Source: Auanema rhodensis (Eukaryota > Nematoda > Chromadorea > Rhabditida > Rhabditidae). From it: a stretch of 64,000 bases of DNA. The notes under the pieces were generated by a model. That model did no database searches and was not told the origin of the DNA. It saw only the letters and a list, made by a program, of their open reading frames with translations. The stretch lies in the NCBI GenBank assembly GCA_964057225.1, contig OZ059894.1:2728001-2792000 (forward strand). Reading direction: 5' to 3'. Each line of letters opens with the position of its first letter. Positions within the stretch are counted from its first letter, which is position 1. The position numbers were made by a program, and so were the translations under genes. This document shows, piece by piece, positions 11,930-25,800 of this stretch.

Positions 11930-12981
11930 CTCAACATTGCTTCCAAAAACATTTAGACAAAAATTTTTTCGAAAAATTTCGAAATAATTTAGCAAAAAGT
12001 AGATGTTTTTAGATTCCTTTTTTCAAGGCGAAGACGATGGACATTGTTATTCAACGAAAAAATTAATTCTTCAGGGTGAAAATCGAGGATATAAGTGTGA
12101 ACTTATATCAGTTGATATCTCGGTGCATTTTTAAGCTAGCGCAAATCTGATAAAACAGATCGACGCAGCTTAAAAATCCGCATCGAATGCACTATACTAC
12201 ATTGAGAAACGCTTAATACAAAAATTAGTTATGATCGTTTGAAAAATGATGCATTAGTGTATGTTGAGTTTCCATGTACACTAAACATTGCTTCCAAAAA
12301 CATTTTGACAAAAATTTTTTCGAAAAATTTCAAAATAATTTAGCAAAAAGTAGATGTTTTCAGATTTCTTTTTCAAGGCAAAGACGATGGACATTGTTAT
12401 TCAACGAAAAAATTAATTCTTCAGGGTGAAAATCGAGGATATAAGTGTGAACATATATCAGTTGATATCTCGGTGCATTTTTAAGCTAGCGCAAATCTGA
12501 TAACACAGATCGATGCAGCTTAAAAATCTGCATCGAATGCACTATACTACATTGAGAAACGCTTAATACAAAAATTAGTTATGATCGTTTGAAAAATGAT
12601 GCATTAGTGTATGTTGAGTTTCCATGTACACTCAACATTGCTTCCAAAAACATTTTGACAAAAATTTTTTCGAAAAATTTCAAAATAATTTAGCAAAAAG
12701 TAGATGTTTTTAGATTTCTTTTTTCAAGGCAAAGACGATGGACATTGTTATTCAACGAAAAAATTAATTCTTCAGGGTGAAAATCGAGGATATAAGTGTG
12801 AACTTATATCAGTTGATATCTCGGTGCATTTTTAAGCTAGCGCAAATCTGATAACACAGATCGATGCAGCTTAAAAATCCGCATCGAATGCACTATACTA
12901 CATTGAGAAACGCTTAATACAAAAATTAGTTATGATCGTTTGAAAAATGATGCATTAGTGTATGTTGAGTTTCCATGTACA
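11930..12981 (+). repeat. D-module: g101/a225 monomer, D, B
   Basis: Three monomers start at 11930, 12281 and 12631. The first has g52, g101, a225 and c235. The second is the 350-bp ctaaac D monomer, here with a ttttcag change and a174. The third is the plain B consensus. The same order recurs at 16141-17192, 17543-18594, 34738-35789 and, with D duplicated, 42108-43509. It is therefore a dispersed higher-order unit of about 1052 bp. Confidence 0.8.
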
Positions 12982-14385
12982 ATCAACATTGCTTCCAAAA
13001 ACATTTTGACAAAAATTTTTTCGAAAAATTTCAAAATAATTTAGCAAAAAGTAGATGTTTTTAGATTTCTTTTTTCAAGGCAAAGACGATGGACATTGTT
13101 ATTCAACGAAAAAATTAATTCTTCAGGGTGAAAATCGAGGATATAAGTGTGAACTTATATCAGTTGATATCTCGGTGCATTTTTAAACTAGCGCAAATCT
13201 GATAACAGAGATCGATGCAGCTTAAAAATCCGCATCGAATGCACTATACTACATTGAGAAACGCTTAATACAAAAATTAGTTATGATCGTTTGAAAAATG
13301 ATGCATTAGTGTATGTTGAGTTTCCATGTACACTCAACATTGCTTCCAAAAACATTTAGACAAAAATTTTTTCGAAAAATTTCAAAATAATTTAGCAAAA
13401 AGTAGATGTTTTTAGATTCCTTTTTTCAAGGCAAAGACGATGGACATTGTTATTCAACGAAAAAATTAATTCTTCAGGGTGAAAATCGAGGATATAAGTG
13501 TGAACTTATATCAGTTGATATCTCGGTGCATTTTTAAACTAGCGCAAATCTGATAACAGAGATCGATGCAGCTTAAAAATCCGCATCGAATGCACTATAC
13601 TACATTGAGAAACGCTTAATACAAAAATTAGTTATGATCGTTTGAAAAATGATGCATTAGTGTATGTTGAGTTTCCATGTACAATCAACATTGCTTCCAA
13701 AAACATTTTGACAAAAATTTTTTCGAAAAATTTCAAAATAATTTAGCAAAAAGTAGATGTTTTTAGATTCCTTTTTTCAAGGCAAAGACGATGGACATTG
13801 TTATTCAACGAAAAAATTAATTCTTCAGGGTGAAAATCGAGGATATAAGTGTGAACTTATATCAGTTGATATCTCGGTGCATTTTTAAACTAGCGCAAAT
13901 CTGATAACAGAGATCGATGCAGCTTAAAAATCCGCATCGAATGCACTATACTACATTGAGAAACGCTTAATACAAAAATTAGTTATGATCGTTTGAAAAA
14001 TGATGCATTAGTGTATGTTGAGTTTCCATGTACAATCAACATTGCTTCCAAAAACATTTTGACAAAAATTTTTTCGAAAAATTTCAAAATAATTTAGCAA
14101 AAAGTAGATGTTTTTAGATTTCTTTTTTCAAGGCAAAGACGATGGACATTGTTATTCAACGAAAAAATTAATTCTTCAGGGTGAAAATCGAGGATATAAG
14201 TGTGAACTTATATCAGTTGATATCTCGGTGCATTTTTAAACTAGCGCAAATCTGATAACAGAGATCGATGCAGCTTAAAAATCCGCATCGAATGCACTAT
14301 ACTACATTGAGAAACGCTTAATACAAAAATTAGTTATGATCGTTTGAAAAATGATGCATTAGTGTATGTTGAGTTTCCATGTACA
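12982..14385 (+). repeat. Four-monomer cluster with two private changes
   Basis: Monomers at 12982, 13333, 13684 and 14035 all carry g206 to a (ttaaactagc) and c227 to g (ataacagag). I did not see this combination elsewhere in the window. The four copies still differ at positions 1, 26 and 87, so the two changes were spread onto unlike backgrounds or the cluster later recombined. Both changes break arms of the nested inverted repeats at 198-248 and 216-231. Confidence 0.85.
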
Positions 14386-16140
14386 CTCAACATTGCTTCC
14401 AAAAACATTTAGACAAAAATTTTTTCGAAAAATTTCAAAATAATTTAGCAAAAAGTAGATGTTTTTAGATTCCTTTTTTCAAGGCAAAGACGATGGACAT
14501 TGTTATTCAACGAAAAAATTAATTCTTCAGGGTGAAAATCGAGGATATAAGTGTGAACTTATATCAGTTGATATCTCGGTGCATTTTTAAGCTAGCGCAA
14601 ATCTGATAACACAGATCGATGCAGCTTAAAAATCCGCATCGAATGCACTATACTACATTGAGAAACGCTTAATACAAAAATTAGTTATGATCGTTTGAAA
14701 AATGATGCATTAGTGTATGTTGAGTTTCCATGTACAATCAACATTGCTTCCAAAAACATTTTGACAAAAATTTTTTCGAAAAATTTCAAAATAATTTAGC
14801 AAAAAGTAGATGTTTTCAGATTTCTTTTTTCAAGGCAAAGACGATGGACATTGTTATTCAACGAAAAAATTAATTCTTCAGGGTGAAAATCGAGGATATA
14901 AGTGTGAACTTATATCAGTTGATATCTCGGTGCATTTTTAAGCTAGCGCAAATCTGATAACACAGATCGATGCAGCTTAAAAATCCGCATCGAATGCACT
15001 ATACTACATTGAGAAACGCTTAATACAAAAATTAGTTATGATCGTTTGAAAAATGATGCATTAGTGTATGTTGAGTTTCCATGTACACTCAACATTGCTT
15101 CCAAAAACATTTAGACAAAAATTTTTTCGAAAAATTTCAAAATAATTTAGCAAAAAGTAGATGTTTTTAGATTCCTTTTTTCAAGGCAAAGACGATGGAC
15201 ATTGTTATTCAACGAAAAAATTAATTCTTCAGGGTGAAAATCGAGGATATAAGTGTGAACTTATATCAGTTGATATCTCGGTGCATTTTTAAGCTAGCGC
15301 AAATCTGATAACACAGATCGATGCAGCTTAAAAATCCGCATCGAATGCACTATACTACATTGAGAAACGCTTAATACAAAAATTAGTTATGATCGTTTGA
15401 AAAATGATGCATTAGTGTATATTGAGTTTCCATGTACAATCAACATTGCTTCCAAAAACATTTTGACAAAAATTTTTTCGAAAAATTTCAAAATAATTTA
15501 GCAAAAAGTAGATGTTTTTAGATTTCTTTTTTCAAGGCAAAGACGATGGACATTGTTATTCAACGAAAAAATTAATTCTTCAGGGTGAAAATCGAGGATA
15601 TAAGTGTGAACTTATATCAGTTGATATCTCGGTGCATTTTTAAGCTAGCGCAAATCTGATAACACAGATCGATGCAGCTTAAAAATCCGCATCGAATGCA
15701 CTATACTACATTGAGAAACGCTTAATACAAAAATTAGTTATGATCGTTTGAAAAATGATGCATTAGTGTATGTTGAGTTTCCATGTACACTCAACATTGC
15801 TTCCAAAAACATTTAGACAAAAATTTTTTCGAAAAATTTCAAAATAATTTAGCAAAAAGTAGATGTTTTTAGATTCCTTTTTTCAAGGCAAAGACGATGG
15901 ACATTGTTATTCAACGAAAAAATTAATTCTTTAGGGTGAAAATCGAGGATATAAGTGTGAACTTATATCAGTTGATATCTCGGTGCATTTTTAAGCTAGC
16001 GCAAATCTGATAAAACAGATCGACGCAGCTTAAAAATCCGCATCGAATGCACTATACTACATTGAGAAACGCTTAATACAAAAATTAGTTATGATCGTTT
16101 GAAAAATGATGCATTAGTGTATGTTGAGTTTCCATGTACA
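14386..16140 (+). repeat. Alternating C/A block, 702-bp dimer period
   Basis: Five monomers alternate between C (a26, c87) at 14386, 15088 and 15790 and A (a at 1) at 14737 and 15439. The copy at 14737 has ttttcag. The copy at 15088 ends with gtatattgag, and the copy at 15790 has t143, a225 and c235. These markers in this order match the 1404-bp unit of the 36.8-42.1 kb octamer, so this is a separate member of that family. Confidence 0.75.
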
Positions 16141-19100
16141 CTCAACATTGCTTCCAAAAACATTTTGACAAAAATTTTTTCGAAAAATTTCGAAATAATT
16201 TAGCAAAAAGTAGATGTTTTTAGATTCCTTTTTTCAAGGCGAAGACGATGGACATTGTTATTCAACGAAAAAATTAATTCTTCAGGGTGAAAATCGAGGA
16301 TATAAGTGTGAACTTATATCAGTTGATATCTCGGTGCATTTTTAAGCTAGCGCAAATCTGATAAAACAGATCGACGCAGCTTAAAAATCCGCATCGAATG
16401 CACTATACTACATTGAGAAACGCTTAATACAAAAATTAGTTATGATCATTTGAAAAATGATGCATTAGTGTATGTTGAGTTTCCATGTACACTAAACATT
16501 GCTTCCAAAAACATTTTGACAAAAATTTTTTCGAAAAATTTCAAAATAATTTAGCAAAAAGTAGATGTTTTTAGATTTTTTTTTCAAGGCAAAGACGATG
16601 GACATTGTTATTCAACGAAAAAATTAATTCTTCAGGGTGAAAATCGAGGATATAAGTGTGAACATATATCAGTTGATATCTCGGTGCATTTTTAAGCTAG
16701 CGCAAATCTGATAACACAGATCGACGCAGCTTAAAAATCTGCATCGAATGCACTATACTACATTGAGAAACGCTTAATACAAAAATTAGTTATGATCGTT
16801 TGAAAAATGATGCATTAGTGTATGTTGAGTTTCCATGTACACTCAACATTGCTTCCAAAAACATTTTGACAAAAATTTTTTCGAAAAATTTCAAAATAAT
16901 TTAGCAAAAAGTAGATGTTTTTAGATTTCTTTTTTCAAGGCAAAGACGATGGACATTGTTATTCAACGAAAAAATTAATTCTTCAGGGTGAAAATCGAGG
17001 ATATAAGTGTGAACTTATATCAGTTGATATCTCGGTGCATTTTTAAGCTAGCGCAAATCTGATAACACAGATCGATGCAGCTTAAAAATCCGCATCGAAT
17101 GCACTATACTACATTGAGAAACGCTTAATACAAAAATTAGTTATGATCGTTTGAAAAATGATGCATTAGTGTATGTTGAGTTTCCATGTACAATCAACAT
17201 TGCTTCCAAAACATTTTAACAAAAATTTTTTCGAAAAATTTCAAAATAATTTAGCAAAAAGTAGATGTTTTTAGATTCCTTTTTTCAAGGCAAAGACGAT
17301 GGACATTGTTATTCAACGAAAAAATTAATTCTTCAGGGTGAAAATAGAGGATATAAGTGTGAACATATATCAGTTGATATCTCGGTGCATTTTTAAGCTA
17401 GCGCAAATCTGATAACACAGATCGACGCAGCTTAAAAATCTGCATCGAATGCACTATACTACATGGAGTAACGCTTAATACAAAAATTAGTTATGATCGT
17501 TTGAAAAATGATGCATTAGTGTATGTTGAGTTTCCATGTACACTCAACATTGCTTCCAAAAACATTTTGACAAAAATTTTTTCGAAAAATTTCGAAATAA
17601 TTTAGCAAAAAGTAGATGTTTTTAGATTCCTTTTTTCAAGGCGAAGACGATGGACATTGTTATTCAACGAAAAAATTAATTCTTCAGGGTGAAAATCGAG
17701 GATATAAGTGTGAACTTATATCAGTTGATATCTCGGTGCATTTTTAAGCTAGCGCAAATCTGATAAAACAGATCGACGCAGCTTAAAAATCCGCATCGAA
17801 TGCACTATACTACATTGAGAAACGCTTAATACAAAAATTAGTTATGATCGTTTGAAAAATGATGCATTAGTGTATGTTGAGTTTCCATGTACACTAAACA
17901 TTGCTTCCAAAAACATTTTGACAAAAATTTTTTCGAAAAATTTCAAAATAATTTAGCAAAAAGTAGATGTTTTTAGATTTCTTTTTCAAGGCAAAGACGA
18001 TGGACATTGTTATTCAACGAAAAAATTAATTCTTCAGGGTGAAAATCGAGGATATAAGTGTGAACATATATCAGTTGATATCTCGGTGCATTTTTAAGCT
18101 AGCGCAAATCTGATAACACAGATCGACGCAGCTTAAAAATCTGCATCGAATGCACTATACTACATTGAGAAACGCTTAATACAAAAATTAGTTATGATCG
18201 TTTGAAAAATGATGCATTAGTGTATGTTGAGTTTCCATGTACACTCAACATTGCTTCCAAAAACATTTTGACAAAAATTTTTTCGAAAAATTTCAAAATA
18301 ATTTAGCAAAAAGTAGATGTTTTTAGATTTCTTTTTTCAAGGCAAAGACGATGGACATTGTTATTCAACGAAAAAATTAATTCTTCAGGGTGAAAATCGA
18401 GGATATAAGTGTGAACTTATATCAGTTGATATCTCGGTGCATTTTTAAGCTAGCGCAAATCTGATAACACAGATCGATGCAGCTTAAAAATCCGCATCGA
18501 ATGCACTATACTACATTGAGAAACGCTTAATACAAAAATTAGTTATGATCGTTTGAAAAATGATGCATTAGTGTATGTTGAGTTTCCATGTACACTAAAC
18601 ATTGCTTCCAAAAACATTTTGACAAAAATTTTTTCGAAAAATTTCAAAATAATTTAGCAAAAAGTAGATGTTTTTAGATTTCTTTTTCAAGGCAAAGACG
18701 ATGGACATTGTTATTCAACGAAAAAATTAATTCTTCAGGGTGAAAATCGAGGATATAAGTGTGAACATATATCAGTTGATATCTCGGTGCATTTTTAAGC
18801 TAGCGCAAATCTGATAACACAGATCGACGCAGCTTAAAAATCTGCATCGAATGCACTATACTACATTGAGAAACGCTTAATACAAAAATTAGTTATGATC
18901 GTTTGAAAAATGATGCATTAGTGTATGTTGAGTTTCCATGTACACTCAACATTGCTTCCAAAAACATTTTGACAAAAATTTTTTCGAAAAATTTCAAAAT
19001 AATTTAGCAAAAAGTAGATGTTTTTAGATTTCTTTTTTCAAGGCAAAGACGATGGACATTGTTATTCAACGAAAAAATTAATTCTTCAGGGTGAAAATCG

Positions 19101-19997
19101 AGGATATAAGTGTGAACTTATATCAGTTGATATCTCGGTGCATTTTTAAGCTAGCGCAAATCTGATAACACAGATCGACGCAGCTTAAAAATCCTCATCG
19201 AATGCACTATAATACATTGAAAAACGCTTAATACAAAAATTAGTTATGATCGTTTGAAAAATGATGCATTAGTGTATGTTGAGTTTCCATGTACACTCAA
19301 CATTGCTTCCAAAAACATTTTGACAAAAATTTTTTCGAAAAATTTCAAAATAATTTAGCAAAAAGTAGATGTTTTTAGATTTCTTTTTTCAAGGCAAAGA
19401 CGATGGACAATGTTATTCAACGAAAAAATTAATTCTTCAGGGTGAAAATCGAGGATATAAGTGTGAACTCATATCAGTTGATATCTCGGTGCATTTTTAA
19501 GCTAGCGCAAATCTGATAACACAGATCGACGCAGCTTAAAAATCCGCATCGAATGCACTATACTACATTGAAAAACGCTTAATACAAAAATTAGTTATGA
19601 TCGTTTGAAAAATGATGCATTAGTGTATGTTGAGTTTCCATGTACACTCAACATTGCTTCCAAAAACATTTTGACAAAAATTTTTTCGAAAAATTTCAAA
19701 ATAATTTAGCAAAAAGTAGATGTTTTTAGATTTCTTATTTCAAGGCAAAGACGATGGACATTGTTATTCAACGAAAAAATTAATTCTTCAGGGTGAAAAT
19801 CGAGGATATAAGTGTGAACTTATATCAGTTGATATCTCGGTGCATTTTTAAGCTAGCGCAAATCTGATAACACAGATCGATGCAGCTTAAAAATCCGCAT
19901 CGAATGCACTATACTACATTGAGAAACGCTTAATACAAAAATTAGTTATGATCGTTTGAAAAATGATGCATTAGTGTATGTTGAGTTTCCATGTACA
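16141..19997 (+). repeat. D-module region, 11 monomers
   Basis: D monomers of 350 bp start at 16492, 17894 and 18595. The trimer (g52, g101, a225 monomer) then D then B occurs at 16141-17192 and 17543-18594. The monomer at 17193 starts atcaac but has the G-type right half (a155, a174, c235, t250, catggag), so it is a hybrid; it also lost one A at 17208-17211. Three tttc monomers at 18945, 19296 and 19647 carry private changes (tcctcatcg; actcatatc, which mismatches the hairpin stem; cttatttc). Confidence 0.8.
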
Positions 19998-22803
19998 CTA
20001 AACATTGCTTCCAAAAACATTTTGACAAAAATTTTTTCGAAAAATTTCAAAATAATTTAGCAAAAAGTAGATGTTTTTAGATTTCTTTTTCAAGGCAAAG
20101 ACGATGGACATTGTTATTCAACGAAAAAATTAATTCTTCAGGGTGAAAATCGAGGATATAAGTGTGAACATATATCAGTTGATATCTCGGTGCATTTTTA
20201 AGCTAGCGCAAATCTGATAACACAGATCGACGCAGCTTAAAAATCTGCATCGAATGCACTATACTACATTGAGAAACGCTTAATACAAAAATTAGTTATG
20301 ATCGTTTGAAAAATGATGCATTAGTGTATGTTGAGTTTCCATGTACACTCAACATTGCTTCCAAAAACATTTTGACAAAAATTTTTTCGAAAAATTTCAA
20401 AATAATTTAGCAAAAAGTAGATGTTTTTAGATTTCTTTTTTCAAGGCAAAGACGATGGACATTGTTATTCAACGAAAAAATTAATTCTTCAGGGTGAAAA
20501 TCGAGGATATAAGTGTGAACTTATATCAGTTGATATCTCGGTGCATTTTTAAGCTAGCGCAAATCTGATAACACAGATCGATGCAGCTTAAAAATCCGCA
20601 TCGAATGCACTATACTACATTGAGAAACGCTTAATACAAAAATTAGTTATGATCGTTTGAAAAATGATGCATTAGTGTATGTTGAGTTTCCATGTACAAT
20701 CAACATTGCTTCCAAAAACATTTTGACAAAAATTTTTTCGAAAAATTTCAAAATAATTTAGCAAAAAGTAGATGTTTTTAGATTTCTTTTTTCAAGGCAA
20801 AGACGATGGACATTGTTATTCAACGAAAAAATTAATTCTTCAGGGTGAAAATCGAGGATATAAGTGTGAACTTATATCAGTTGATATCTCGGTGCATTTT
20901 TAAGCTAGCGCAAATCTGATAACACAGATCGATGCAGCTTAAAAATCCGCATCGAATGCACTATACTACATTGAGAAACGCTTAATACAAAAATTAGTTA
21001 TGATCGTTTGAAAAATGATGCATTAGTGTATGTTGAGTTTCCATGTACACTCAACATTGCTTCCAAAAACATTTAGACAAAAATTTTTTCGAAAAATTTC
21101 AAAATAATTTAGCAAAAAGTAGATGTTTTTAGATTCCTTTTTTCAAGGCAAAGACGATGGACATTGTTATTCAACGAAAAAATTAATTCTTCAGGGTGAA
21201 AATCGAGGATATAAGTGTGAACTTATATCAGTTGATATCTCGGTGCATTTTTAAGCTAGCGCAAATCTGATAACACAGATCGATGCAGCTTAAAAATCCG
21301 CATCGAATGCACTATACTACATTGAGAAACGCTTAATACAAAAATTAGTTATGATCGTTTGAAAAATGATGCATTAGTGTATGTTGAGTTTCCATGTACA
21401 CTAAACATTGCTTCCAAAAACATTTTGACAAAAATTTTTTCGAAAAATTTCAAAATAATTTAGCAAAAAGTAGATGTTTTTAGATTTCTTTTTCAAGGCA
21501 AAGACGATGGACATTGTTATTCAACGAAAAAATTAATTCTTCAGGGTGAAAATCGAGGATATAAGTGTGAACATATATCAGTTGATATCTCGGTGCATTT
21601 TTAAGCTAGCGCAAATCTGATAACACAGATCGACGCAGCTTAAAAATCTGCATCGAATGCACTATACTACATTGAGAAACGCTTAATACAAAAATTAGTT
21701 ATGATCGTTTGAAAAATGATGCATTAGTGTATGTTGAGTTTCCATGTACACTCAACATTGCTTCCAAAAACATTTTGACAAAAATTTTTTCGAAAAATTT
21801 CAAAATAATTTAGCAAAAAGTAGATGTTTTTAGATTTCTTTTTTCAAGGCAAAGACGATGGACATTGTTATTCAACGAAAAAATTAATTCTTCAGGGTGA
21901 AAATCGAGGATATAAGTGTGAACTTATATCAGTTGATATCTCGGTGCATTTTTAAGCTAGCGCAAATCTGATAACACAGATCGATGCAGCTTAAAAATCC
22001 GCATCGAATGCACTATACTACATTGAGAAACGCTTAATACAAAAATTAGTTATGATCGTTTGAAAAATGATGCATTAGTGTATGTTGAGTTTCCATGTAC
22101 AATCAACATTGCTTCCAAAAACATTTTGACAAAAATTTTTTCGAAAAATTTCAAAATAATTTAGCAAAAAGTAGATGTTTTTAGATTTCTTTTTTCAAGG
22201 CAAAGACGATGGACATTGTTATTCAACGAAAAAATTAATTCTTCAGGGTGAAAATCGAGGATATAAGTGTGAACTTATATCAGTTGATATCTCGGTGCAT
22301 TTTTAAGCTAGCGCAAATCTGATAACACAGATCGATGCAGCTTAAAAATCCGCATCGAATGCACTATACTACATTGAGAAACGCTTAATACAAAAATTAG
22401 TTATGATCGTTTGAAAAATGATGCATTAGTGTATGTTGAGTTTCCATGTACACTCAACATTGCTTCCAAAAACATTTAGACAAAAATTTTTTCGAAAAAT
22501 TTCAAAATAATTTAGCAAAAAGTAGATGTTTTTAGATTCCTTTTTTCAAGGCAAAGACGATGGACATTGTTATTCAACGAAAAAATTAATTCTTCAGGGT
22601 GAAAATCGAGGATATAAGTGTGAACTTATATCAGTTGATATCTCGGTGCATTTTTAAGCTAGCGCAAATCTGATAACACAGATCGATGCAGCTTAAAAAT
22701 CCGCATCGAATGCACTATACTACATTGAGAAACGCTTAATACAAAAATTAGTTATGATCGTTTGAAAAATGATGCATTAGTGTATGTTGAGTTTCCATGT
22801 ACA
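19998..22803 (+). repeat. D-B-A-C tetramer higher-order repeat, two copies (1403 bp)
   Basis: Copy one is 19998-21400 and copy two 21401-22803. Each consists of a 350-bp D monomer (ctaaac, shortened T-run, a174, c235, t250), a B monomer, an A monomer (atcaac) and a C monomer (a26, c87). The two copies look the same at the diagnostic positions. Related, less regular versions are at 12281-13683 and 35089-36842, the latter with an extra A monomer. Confidence 0.85.
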
Positions 22804-25800
22804 ATCAACATTGCTTCCAAAAACATTTAGACAAAAATTTTTTCGAAAAATTTCAAAATAATTTAGCAAAAAGTAGATGTTTTTAGATTCCTTTTTTCAA
22901 GGCAAAGACGATGGACATTGTTATTCAACGAAAAAATTAATTCTTCAGGGTGAAAATCGAGGATATAAGTGTGAACTTATATCAGTTGATATCTCGGTGC
23001 ATTTTTAAGCTAGCGCAAATCTGATAACACAGATCGATGCAGCTTAAAAATCCGCATCGAATGCACTATACTACATTGAGAAACGCTTAATACAAAAATT
23101 AGTTATGATCGTTTGAAAAATGATGCATTAGTGTATGTTGAGTTTCCATGTACAATCAACATTGCTTCCAAAAACATTTAGACAAAAATTTTTTCGAAAA
23201 ATTTCAAAATAATTTAGCAAAAAGTAGATGTTTTTAGATTCCTTTTTTTAAGGCAAAGACGATGGACATTGTTATTCAACGAAAAAATTAATTCTTTAGG
23301 GTGAAAATCGAGGATATAAGTGTGAACTTATATCAGTTGATATCTCGGTGCATTTTTAAGCTAGCGCAAATCTGATAAAACAGATCGACGCAGCTTAAAA
23401 ATCCGCATCGAATGCACTATACTACATTGAGAAACGCTTAAAACAAAAATTAGTTATGATCGTTTGAAAAATGATGCATTAGTGTATGTTGAGTTTCCAT
23501 GTACACTCAACATTGCTTCCAAAAACATTTTGACAAAAATTTTTTCGAAAAATTTCAAAATAATTTAGCAAAAAGTAGATGTTTTTAGATTTCTTTTTTC
23601 AAGGCAAAGACGATGGACATTGTTATTCAACGAAAAAATTAATTCTTCAGGGTGAAAATCGAGGATATAAGTGTGAACTTATATCAGTTGATATCTCGGT
23701 GCATCTTTAAACTAGCGCAAATCTGATAACACAGATCGATGCAGCTTAAAAACCCGCATCGAATGCACTATACTACATTGAGAAACGCTTAATACAAAAA
23801 TTAGTTATGATCGTTTGAAAAATGATGCATTAGTGTATGTTGAGTTTCCATGTACACTCAACATTGCTTCCAAAAACATTTTGACAAAAATTTTTTCGAA
23901 AAATTTCGAAATAATTTAGCAAAAAGTAGATGTTTTTAGATTCCTTTTTTCAAGGCGAAGACGATGGACATTGTTATTCAACGAAAAAATTAATTCTTCA
24001 GGGTGAAAATCGAGGATATAAGTGTGAACTTATATCAGTTGATATATCGGTGCATTTTTAAGCTAGCGCAAATCTGATAAAACAGATCGACGCAGCTTAA
24101 AAATCCGCATCGAATGCACTATACTACATTGAGAAACGCTTAATACAAAAATTAGTTATGATCGTTTGAAAAATGATGCATTAGTGTATGTTGAGTTTCC
24201 ATGTACACTCAACATTGCTTCCAAAAACATTTTGACAAAAATTTTTTCGAAAAATTTCAAAATAATTTAGCAAAAAGTAGATGTTTTTAGATACCTTTTT
24301 TTAAGGCAAAGACGATGGACTTTGTTATTCAACGAAAAAATTAATTCTTCAGGGTGAAAATCGAGGATATAAGTGTGAACTTATATCAGTTGATATCTCG
24401 GTGCATTTTTAAGCTAGCGCAAATCTGATAACACAGATCGATGCAGCTTAAAAATCCGCATCTAATGCACTATACTACATTGAGAAACGCTTAATACAAA
24501 AATTAGTTATGATCGTTTGAAAAATGATGCATTAGTGTATGTTGAGTTTCCATGTACACTCAACATTTCTTCCAAAAACATTTAGACAAAAATTTTTTCG
24601 AAAAATTTCAAAATAATTTAGCAAAAAGTAGATGTTTTTAGATTCCTTTTTTCAAGGCAAAGACGATGGACATTGTTATTCAACGAAATAATTAATTCTT
24701 CAGGGTGAAAATCGAGGATATAAGTGTGAACTTATATCAGTTGATATCTCGGTGCATTTTTAAGCTAGCGCAAATCTGATAACACAGATCGATGCAGCTT
24801 AAAAATCCGCATCGAATGCACTATACTACATTGAGAAACGCTTAATACAAAAATTAGTTATGATCGTTTGAAAAATGATGCATTAGTGTATGTTGAGTTT
24901 CCATGTACAATCAACATTGCTTCCAAAAACATTTAGACAAAAATTTTTTCGAAAAATTTCAAAATAATTTAGCAAAAAGTAGATGTTTTTAGATTCCTTT
25001 TTTCAAGGCAAAGACGATGGACATTGTTATTCAACGAATAAATTAATTCTTCAGGGTGAAAATCGAGGATATAAGTGTGAACTTATATCAGTTGATATCT
25101 CGGTGCATTTTTAAGCTAGCGCAAATCTGATAACACAGATCGATGCAGCTTAAAAATCCGCATCGAATGCACTATACTACATTGAGAAACGCTTAATACA
25201 AAAATTAGTTATGATCGTTTGAAAAATGATGCATTAGTGTATGTTGAGTTTCCATGTACAATCAACATTGCTTCCAAAAACATTTAGACAAAAATTTTTT
25301 CGAAAAATTTCAAAATAATTTAGCAAAAAGTAGATGTTTTTAGATTCCTTTTTTTAAGGCAAAGACGATGGACATTGTTATTCAACGAAAAAATTAATTC
25401 TTTAGGGTGAAAATCGAGGATATAAGTGTGAACTTATATCAGTTGATATCTCGGTGCATTTTTAAGCTAGCGCAAATCTGATAAAACAGATCGACGCAGC
25501 TTAAAAATCCGCATCGAATGCACTATACTACATTGAGAAACGCTTAAAACAAAAATTAGTTATGATCGTTTGAAAAATGATGCATTAGTGTATGTTGAGT
25601 TTCCATGTACACTCAACATTGCTTCCAAAAACATTTTGACAAAAATTTTTTCGAAAAATTTCAAAATAATTTAGCAAAAAGTAGATGTTTTTAGATTTCT
25701 TTTTTCAAGGCAAAGACGATGGACATTGTTATTCAACGAAAAAATTAATTCTTCAGGGTGAAAATCGAGGATATAAGTGTGAACTTATATCAGTTGATAT

